Origin: DSOI01 sp041394885 | Lineage (GTDB): Bacteria > Acidobacteriota > Terriglobia > Bryobacterales > Bryobacteraceae | Direction: 5' to 3' | DNA: 64,000 nucleotides | Assembly (NCBI GenBank): GCA_041394885.1 | Contig: JAWKHI010000033.1 | Coordinates: 14,001-78,000, forward strand | In this document: positions 59,401 through 64,000 of the stretch, piece after piece | Layout: every line of letters starts with the position of its first letter | Position numbering within the stretch: position 1 is the first letter of the stretch | Translations under genes and position numbers: made by a program | The notes under the pieces: generated by a model | The model's database searches: none | What the model saw: the letters and a program-made list of their open reading frames with translations, nothing else | What the model was told of the DNA's origin: nothing

Positions 59401-59969
59401 CGCCTGAGAGTGGAGACGGCATCATCGGCCACGCGGCCGTCGATGTAGGCGGTATCGGGGACATCGGCGATCTCGGTGGCGTCGAACTTCTTCCAGTCGT
59501 CAGTGGCGTCTTTGTTCCGGGCGAGGACGTACTGGTCGCGTTTGTTGACCATGTGCAGACGCTCGGGAACCGACCATGATCGTGAGTCGTTCATCTTGTC
59601 AGTTCCGTGGAATATCTTGCCGATGTTTTCGGCGTGATAGCCATTCGCCTTGAAGTGGCCGGGCAGTGTGACGGCATCGGGGACACGGACGCGGAAAGAA
59701 GTATCGAGGTCGTAGACGCCGATGGTGTCCGGCCGGAGACCGGTGAGCAGGGAGGCGCGTGACGGTCCGCAGACGGCCTGCTGGCAGTAGGCGCGCTCGA
59801 ATACCGTCCCCTTGGCAGCAATCGCGTCGATGTGGGGCGTGCGGGCGTAGCGATCCCCGTAGCAGCCCAGGGCGGGACGAAGGTCGTCGACGGCGATGAA
59901 GAGGACGTTCATTCGCCTGTCGAGGGCGCCGGCGGCGGCCACGAGCAGGCTACGGCGGGTGAGGATCAT
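56406..59969 (-). CDS. Sulfatase fused to a lipoprotein with two tandem sialidase-like propellers
   Basis: 1,187 residues from the ATG at 59969 (MILTRRSLLVAAAG, Tat-like). Residues 1-455: sulfatase with DD at 28-29 and C-G-P-S-R at 67-71, plus the VLWGDHGWHLGEQDYWGK region. At residue 450 the sequence MLAAGWRAALPVMLLTLVAA followed by CARQ is a full lipoprotein signal with lipobox, and could be an internal start at 58622. After it come two homologous propeller domains of about 360 residues: STVFRGEEGKSGFNLHSYIT...WSSGLVGEDEPGQ and SLVFRGEQNKSGFNLHSYLA...WSSSKVGEEDPDQ, each ending STNKEDIEISEY. No stop separates the sulfatase from the second part. Confidence 0.9.
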   Translation of the reverse strand: MILTRRSLLVAAAGALDRRMNVLFIAVDDLRPALGCYGDRYARTPHIDAIAAKGTVFERAYCQQAVCGPSRASLLTGLRPDTIGVYDLDTSFRVRVPDAVTLPGHFKANGYHAENIGKIFHGTDKMNDSRSWSVPERLHMVNKRDQYVLARNKDATDDWKKFDATEIADVPDTAYIDGRVADDAVSTLRRLRGRPFFLAVGFTKPHLPFAAPKKYWDMYDRREVPIYPNQTRPRNMPAHALTAYSELRSYADVPDRGPIPEDKMREVMHGYYAATSYTDANVGKVIAELDRLGLRRNTVIVLWGDHGWHLGEQDYWGKTTNFEICTRAPLILSVPGHGKGRTKALVEFVDIYPTLAEACGLPAVRGLEGVSMMPLLANPRRPWKKAVFSQYPRTQPSRVMGRSMRTDQFRYTEWGDQAVELYDHRVDPEETVNVAGEAGRKSTVDRLHAMLAAGWRAALPVMLLTLVAACARQTETARPLERLLADEASLADPAALSIVPAKTSTVFRGEEGKSGFNLHSYITHYDGKFWAVWSSGLVGEDEPGQKVRYATSVDGHIWSEPGLVADAPQKPGRWIARGIYEEGGRLKALAAYVEGTARDLPPGPLKWSALRLERFEWDGSQWRSEGLYIDNCMSNYPPRMLGGKLFMTCRDGERRTSIARAAPGGQWELERLPGSVNEKFSEPSWYLAADGTAHLIFRDAERSKYLLRSVSTDQGKTWPEPVRTNYPDATSKNFSGRLSNGWYYLINNPNQKGRDPLAISFSKDGWQFSRPMALRAKASERRYAGGAKGTRSFQYPHAMERDGSLWVIYSTNKEDIEISEYRIADFGLTPEATMLAPPGALAAPMDVPLAPGRTSLVFRGEQNKSGFNLHSYLAHHDGKFWAIWSSSKVGEEDPDQHIRYASSTDGHTWSSSGVVAADPDGPQGPARWIARGVFVFQGKLTALGAYIESAAYRNRGSGDVWQNLRLMSFEWTGAEWKPAGVFADNCMNNFAPETFGGMLMMPCRDKRMDVFLAAASAPGPGAWKFTPIASDPPFHKMDEPTLYKAADGTVHMIIRDGARSGYLIRSISRDDGKSWSKPVHTNFPDATSKNFTGRLSNGSYYLINNPSQTSRDPLGIAFSKDGWTYGNPRLLRKGSPPRRFAGRAKPSGSFQYPQALEHQGSLWVIYSTNKEDIEISEYAIGALGIPQ

Positions 59970-59973
59970 GGAG

Positions 59974-62900
59974 TTAGAAGTTGAATCGTAACGCAAGCTG
60001 AAGGTCGCGCGGAACGTTTCTCTGCACGAAGATCACGCCGAATTGGCTTGTTCCGAAGTTGGAGTCCCGCCCGTTGCTGCCCGGGGCGGCAAATTGCGGA
60101 GTGTTGAAGAGGTTGAAGAACTCGGCGCGGAACTGAATGCTTTTCGATTCGGCGATGGCGAAGCTTTTGAACAGCGAGAGATCGAAGTTCTGAGGACCGT
60201 CGGAGCGCACGTCGGGGAGAGTGCGGGGGGAGCTGCCGAAGCCGAACGGATCCGGAGCGAAGAAGGCGCTGCGGTCGTAGTACTCGTTGAGGCGGTCTTG
60301 AATACGGCCGCTTTTGGCGGCGCTGCGCCCGTTGTTGTTCGGACGGGAAGCCCCGGAGGTGGTGGGCACTGCGTTGCCGATGACGATGGGCTGTCCGGCG
60401 GCGAAGGTCGTGATGCCGTTCACCTGCCATCCGCCCAGGAGGAATTCGGCTGCGGCGGGCGCGCTGTCGAGGAAGCGCTTGCCCTTGCCGAAGGGAAGCT
60501 CCCAGACGTAGCTGATCACGAACCGGGAAGAAACATCCTCGGGCGAGATGGCGCGGTCCAGCCGCCGGTTGTAGACGTCCTGGAAGCCGGGGGCGGCCTC
60601 GAGAAAGCCGGTTCCGGCGCCGGCGGTGTCGGTGATCATTTTGGCGAACGTATAGGAGGCCAGCACGCTGAAGCCGCGGCTGAAGCGCTTGTTCAGCTTG
60701 AGCTGCAGGGCGTGATAGGTGGACGAGCCAAGCTGGCTGAGGTTGGCGGTGAGGTTTCCGAACTGCGGATAGGGCAATTGCGACTGGAGCCGCGTGATGG
60801 TGGCCCGGCTCAATGCGCCCGCTGAGACAAAGGGCCGGAAAGGATTCGGCACCTGCTGGAGAAGCGCCTGGCCCTGGGAGAGCAGGTTCGACGGAATGCG
60901 GTTCAGCGACAGCGGCATGGGCAGGCGGGTTCCTTTGCTTCCGGAGTAGGCGATGTCGAACAACAGGTCCGAACTCAGCTCCTGTTGGATGTTGAGACTG
61001 AACTGTTGGACGTAGCCGACCGGCTCGGCGCGCAGGAGTGTTCCGAAGCTTTGTCCGAGGCTGCTCAACAGACCGTCGGAGCTGCCGAGCGGCCGGTTGA
61101 AGCCATCGGGAAAGGGGTTACGCAACTGGACGGCGGGCGTGCGTCCACCGTCGAGTGACGACACGATCGAGGTGGACGCGGAAAAGCCCTGGCTGGATCC
61201 GCTCTGATAACGCGTCTGAATCGGTTGATAGGTGATGCCGTAGCCTCCGCGGATGACCGTACGGGGCTTCAACTGATAGGCGAAGCCGAAGCGCGGACCC
61301 CAGTTGTTCCAATCGGTATTCTGCTGGCGGCTCTCGCCATCGACGCCGAGAAACTGCAGGCCGCCGGTGAGCCCGGGGACTCCGGCGAGTTGGGCGAGCG
61401 GCGAAGCGATGGTGGGATTGAAGTAGCTGAGCCGGTCATAGCGTTCGTCGCGCGGCAATTCCACCTCCCAGCGGAGGCCGAGATTGACGGTGAGTTTATC
61501 GCTCACGCGGATGTCGTCCTGCAGATAGAAGGCCTGGTATAGCGAAGTGGCCGCAAACGACCCTACTTCGTTGAGCGAACCACCGGCGGGATAGCCAAGC
61601 AGGAAACTCGCGAACGCGTTGCCGCCGCCGCCGCGCAACGCATCCGGCCCGCGCGTGAAGCCGGTATTGAAGCTAAAGTTGCCGGCGGCGTTGCCGTTAT
61701 TGGTGGAGTTGCGCTGGTAGACGCGATAGTCGGCCCCGAATTTCAGGAAGTGGCGGCCGAGGAATTTGGTGGCGTTGCCGCCGATCGCATGGACATCGCC
61801 TGCATCGCGGGCGACGGTGGCGCGGCTCAGGCCGAGGAAGCCGGCGGGGCGGATTTCCGGCAGCAGTTCCGCCTGGCGGGCGGCGTTGTAGGAGGCGGGC
61901 CAGCCGTAGGTGGTGAGGTCCGTACCGGTGCTATAGGCGACACGGAAGTTGCGCTGGCGCGAGTAGCCGTAGCGGAGGTTCAACGTGAAGGTGGGCGAGA
62001 GTGTAAGCGTGTCGTCGAAGACGGCGTTGTAGTTGTTCACCTCCTGGTTCCAGGCAGGGGTGGCGATGTTGCCGTAGTCATCCGGCAGGCGTCCGTCGTT
62101 CTGGCTGAGGGAGAAACGGCCGAACAGCCGGTGCGTCGCGGTGATTTGATAGTCCAGCCGGAAGTTGTATTGATCTTCCGTGTCGGAGTTGGAAGCGTTG
62201 CTGTTGAAGTTGTTCGCCCCGGCGACGTTGGCCTGGGGATAGAGGGGAACGAGGTTGACCGAGACCGGATCGAAGCGGCTGCGGGGGATGGTTCGGTTCG
62301 GGAAGGGCGACCGGGTGAAGCTGTTCGCGGTGGAGCCGGTGAGCGGGTCAAAGATGGCGTCGCGAAACGTTCCGTTACGCTCCTCGGCGGTGGGGGTCCG
62401 CCCCGAGGAAAACGACCCGCGCCGGTTGCGGATCCCCTCGTAGTTCACGAAGAAGAAGAGCCGGTTGTGGACGATGGGCCCGCCCACGCGGGCGCCGAAC
62501 TGGTTATAGACGAAGTGGCCCTTGGGCGCGCCGGTGCGATTGTTGAAGAAGTTGTTGGCGTCCAGGGCACGGTTTCGCATGAACTGAAAAGCGCTGCCGT
62601 GGAATTCGTTGCTGCCACCGCGGCTGGCGAACAGAATCAAGCCACCGCCGGTGCGGCCATATTGGGCGTCGAACATGTTGGTGCGTACGCGGAACTCCTG
62701 TGTGGCATCGATCGAGGGCTGGAAGGAAATCTGGTTCTGGCAGCACACCGAGAGGGGAACGCCGTCAATGAGGACGTCATTGTGCTGCGTCATGCCACCG
62801 TTGATCTGGACATTCGAGGAGGCGGCCTGAATCAGCGCCGCGCGCCCGTCGGGGAGGCCGGCGCCGAAGCTGTTGCCGGGGTTGACGCCGGTGGAAAGCG

Positions 62901-63357
62901 CGGCGAGGCTGAGTATGTTTCTTCCGTTCAACGGCAGGTCCAGGATCTTACGGTTTTCGATGACTTGGCCGAGCGAAGCGTCGGTGGCGTCGACCAGAGG
63001 GGCTTGGGCGGAGACTTCCACCGATTCGCTGACCGCGCCCACCGAGAGGACGGCATCCACCTGCGCGCGCTGGCCCACCTGTAGGACGACTCCGCTTTGA
63101 ACGAACCGCCGAAAGCCGGCGTTCTCGACAGTGATCTGGTAGGGCCCGGGATTGAGCTGCGGGACGACATAGGTCCCGGAAGCTCCGGTATCGAACTGCC
63201 GCGTCTCCCCTGTGTCGGTGTTTCGAATGGTGACGCGGGCCCGCGCCACGGCCGCGCCCGTCTCGTCAGTGACGGTTCCGGCAATCTCGCCGGTGCTCGA
63301 CTGGGCGGCCAACACGGCGGCGCAACATAAGCAGAGAAGGAGCGAACGAAGCTTCAT
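59974..63357 (-). CDS. TonB-dependent receptor, Oar-like (third copy)
   Basis: 1,127 residues from the ATG at 63357 (MKLRSLLLCLCCAAVLAAQS); an upstream GTG at 63363 only adds two residues. Regulatory-like domain at about 25-110 (GEIAGTVTDETGAAVARARV, LNPGPYQITVENAGFRRFV), plug at about 130-250 (LDLPLNGRNILSLAALSTGV, GGMTQHNDVLIDGVPL), then a beta barrel ending LQLALRFNF with a terminal F. A 17-bp palindrome lies 79 bases upstream. The stop is followed 4 bases later by the sulfatase-propeller gene, so uptake and hydrolysis of one glycan are likely linked. Confidence 0.93.
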   Translation of the reverse strand: MKLRSLLLCLCCAAVLAAQSSTGEIAGTVTDETGAAVARARVTIRNTDTGETRQFDTGASGTYVVPQLNPGPYQITVENAGFRRFVQSGVVLQVGQRAQVDAVLSVGAVSESVEVSAQAPLVDATDASLGQVIENRKILDLPLNGRNILSLAALSTGVNPGNSFGAGLPDGRAALIQAASSNVQINGGMTQHNDVLIDGVPLSVCCQNQISFQPSIDATQEFRVRTNMFDAQYGRTGGGLILFASRGGSNEFHGSAFQFMRNRALDANNFFNNRTGAPKGHFVYNQFGARVGGPIVHNRLFFFVNYEGIRNRRGSFSSGRTPTAEERNGTFRDAIFDPLTGSTANSFTRSPFPNRTIPRSRFDPVSVNLVPLYPQANVAGANNFNSNASNSDTEDQYNFRLDYQITATHRLFGRFSLSQNDGRLPDDYGNIATPAWNQEVNNYNAVFDDTLTLSPTFTLNLRYGYSRQRNFRVAYSTGTDLTTYGWPASYNAARQAELLPEIRPAGFLGLSRATVARDAGDVHAIGGNATKFLGRHFLKFGADYRVYQRNSTNNGNAAGNFSFNTGFTRGPDALRGGGGNAFASFLLGYPAGGSLNEVGSFAATSLYQAFYLQDDIRVSDKLTVNLGLRWEVELPRDERYDRLSYFNPTIASPLAQLAGVPGLTGGLQFLGVDGESRQQNTDWNNWGPRFGFAYQLKPRTVIRGGYGITYQPIQTRYQSGSSQGFSASTSIVSSLDGGRTPAVQLRNPFPDGFNRPLGSSDGLLSSLGQSFGTLLRAEPVGYVQQFSLNIQQELSSDLLFDIAYSGSKGTRLPMPLSLNRIPSNLLSQGQALLQQVPNPFRPFVSAGALSRATITRLQSQLPYPQFGNLTANLSQLGSSTYHALQLKLNKRFSRGFSVLASYTFAKMITDTAGAGTGFLEAAPGFQDVYNRRLDRAISPEDVSSRFVISYVWELPFGKGKRFLDSAPAAAEFLLGGWQVNGITTFAAGQPIVIGNAVPTTSGASRPNNNGRSAAKSGRIQDRLNEYYDRSAFFAPDPFGFGSSPRTLPDVRSDGPQNFDLSLFKSFAIAESKSIQFRAEFFNLFNTPQFAAPGSNGRDSNFGTSQFGVIFVQRNVPRDLQLALRFNF

Positions 63358-63435
63358 GCCCACCAGTGTGAGCGCAACATTCGGGAGGCGTAAGGTGTGG
63401 AACGGTTGGCGAACCGTCCGGCGGCGGGGTGCTAA

Positions 63436-63452
63436 CTCGATGAAACATCGAG
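63436..63452. promoter_or_regulatory. Perfect palindrome between divergent genes (possible operator)
   Basis: CTCGATG-AAA-CATCGAG, a perfect 7-bp inverted repeat with a 3-base centre. It is 79 bases from the TonB receptor start and 80 bases from the regulator start, in the shared divergent intergenic region, so it is a candidate binding site for the regulator. Confidence 0.45.
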
Positions 63453-63531
63453 CCTGACTGTCTCGAAGCCGGCGCGCCGTGTCGAGCCATGGCCTGAGGT
63501 GTACAATCGGTTCAAACCTGAAGATTGTTCC

Positions 63532-64000
63532 ATGTCAGTGGGCCACGTCGACCATATCGTCAATCCGGACCAGAAGCGGGAAGCGCTCGAAGCCGTCCTC
63601 CACAGCAGGACGTTCGATCGCAGCGACCAGCTCAAGGCATTTCTGCGCTTTGTGTGCGAGGCCGAAATCGCGGGGCAGAGCGAGCAGCTTCACGAATACC
63701 AGATCGGGGTGGATGCGTTAGGCCGCCCACCGGGCTATTCGCCGGCCGAGGACGCGATCGTGCGAAATCGCGCCTACGCGTTGCGCCGGAAGCTGGAGGA
63801 ATATTATTCGCTAGAGAATCCAGGGGCGGCGGTCCGCATCGAGGTTCCGCGCGGCGGGTATGTGCCTCGTTATCTGCCGCAGGGAGCAGCCGCGCCACAA
63901 GCACCGGCATTCGCGGCGCCCGCCGCGGTGGCGGCGGAGAACAAAGGCCGGCGCTGGGTGTGGTTTCTGGCGGGCGCGGCGGCATCGGCATCGGTGGCAG
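63532..64000 (+). CDS. CadC-like acidobacterial transcriptional regulator, N-terminal part
   Basis: At least 156 residues, running off the right end (ATG 63532, starting MSVGHVDHIVNPDQKREALE). The N-terminal domain LHSRTFDRSDQLKAFLRFVC, then EYQIGVDALGRPPGYSPAED, AIVRNRAYALRRKLEEYYSL and VRIEVPRGGYVPRYLP is the winged-helix-like domain found at the start of membrane-anchored acidobacterial regulators. A membrane segment begins at the edge (RRWVWFLAGAAASAS). These proteins often carry WD40/TolB or TPR sensor domains after the helix. Divergent from the TonB receptor, whose expression it probably controls. Confidence 0.85.
   Translation, partial: MSVGHVDHIVNPDQKREALEAVLHSRTFDRSDQLKAFLRFVCEAEIAGQSEQLHEYQIGVDALGRPPGYSPAEDAIVRNRAYALRRKLEEYYSLENPGAAVRIEVPRGGYVPRYLPQGAAAPQAPAFAAPAAVAAENKGRRWVWFLAGAAASASVA

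Overview
The window is high-GC, gene-dense DNA that reads as an Acidobacteriota chromosome, most likely of the Bryobacterales/Solibacter type. This is an inference from gene content: three roughly 1,120-residue TonB-dependent receptors with an N-terminal carboxypeptidase-regulatory-like domain, a DUF1549/DUF1553 + DUF1501 + sulfatase block, several exported sulfatases, exported DinB-like proteins, a Pkn-type kinase coupled to an ECF sigma factor, an FG-GAP/BACON surface protein and a CadC-like acidobacterial regulator. There is no rRNA and no clear phage; two tRNA genes are present (Arg-CCT, Ser-GGA).

Layout. 1-5.6 kb: minus-strand block of planctomycete-type cytochrome protein, DUF1501 protein, sulfatase and the start of an AAA ATPase. 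5.6-8.9 kb: cupin gene, ArsR/SRPBCC/GyrI-like regulatory operon, and a divergent exported enolase-superfamily dehydratase. 8.9-21.3 kb: large FG-GAP repeat protein, a frameshifted VWA protein and two TonB receptors. 21.4-30.1 kb: kelch protein, SDR, an ATGA-coupled operon (unknown protein, sulfatase, PLP decarboxylase), an Asp-box sialidase-like protein and a DUF5060 glycosidase-like protein. 30.1-34.5 kb: metallo-beta-lactamase-fold protein, DinB-like protein, pseudopilin, methyltransferase, hydrolase and tRNA-Arg. 34.5-41 kb: exported electron-transfer region (cytochrome-HhH protein, diheme cytochrome c, PQQ dehydrogenase, YVTN lipoprotein, pentaheme cytochrome, propeller protein). 41-43.1 kb: ParE/ParD toxin-antitoxin pair and a small orphan CRISPR array. 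43.1-47.7 kb: hopanoid side-chain region (HpnJ radical SAM, two EamA half-transporters, HpnI-like glycosyltransferase, GT2-GtrA fusion), with the glycosyltransferase and one transporter broken by single-base homopolymer indels. 47.7-54.4 kb: DinB paralogues, kinase/sigma pair, tRNA-Ser and an AraC regulator. 54.5-64 kb: minus-strand operon of TonB receptor, sulfatase-sialidase fusion and FAD oxidoreductase, with a divergent regulator running off the end.

Functionally, much of the window concerns capture and breakdown of sulfated or complex glycans (receptors, three sulfatases, sialidase-like propellers, DUF5060 protein, FAD oxidoreductase) and periplasmic oxidation feeding c-type cytochromes.

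The most unusual signal is a dispersed palindromic element of about 95 bp, with five copies in the window. One copy is inserted in frame inside the signal peptide of a cytochrome c, one abuts the 5' end of a transporter gene and appears to have removed its start, one follows a TonB receptor stop codon, and two lie in tandem upstream of the DUF1553 gene. It looks like a non-autonomous MITE/REPIN-like family. Other notable items are a leaderless ArsR promoter, the orphan CRISPR with a structured leader, and a sulfatase read in frame into a lipoprotein that keeps its own internal signal peptide.
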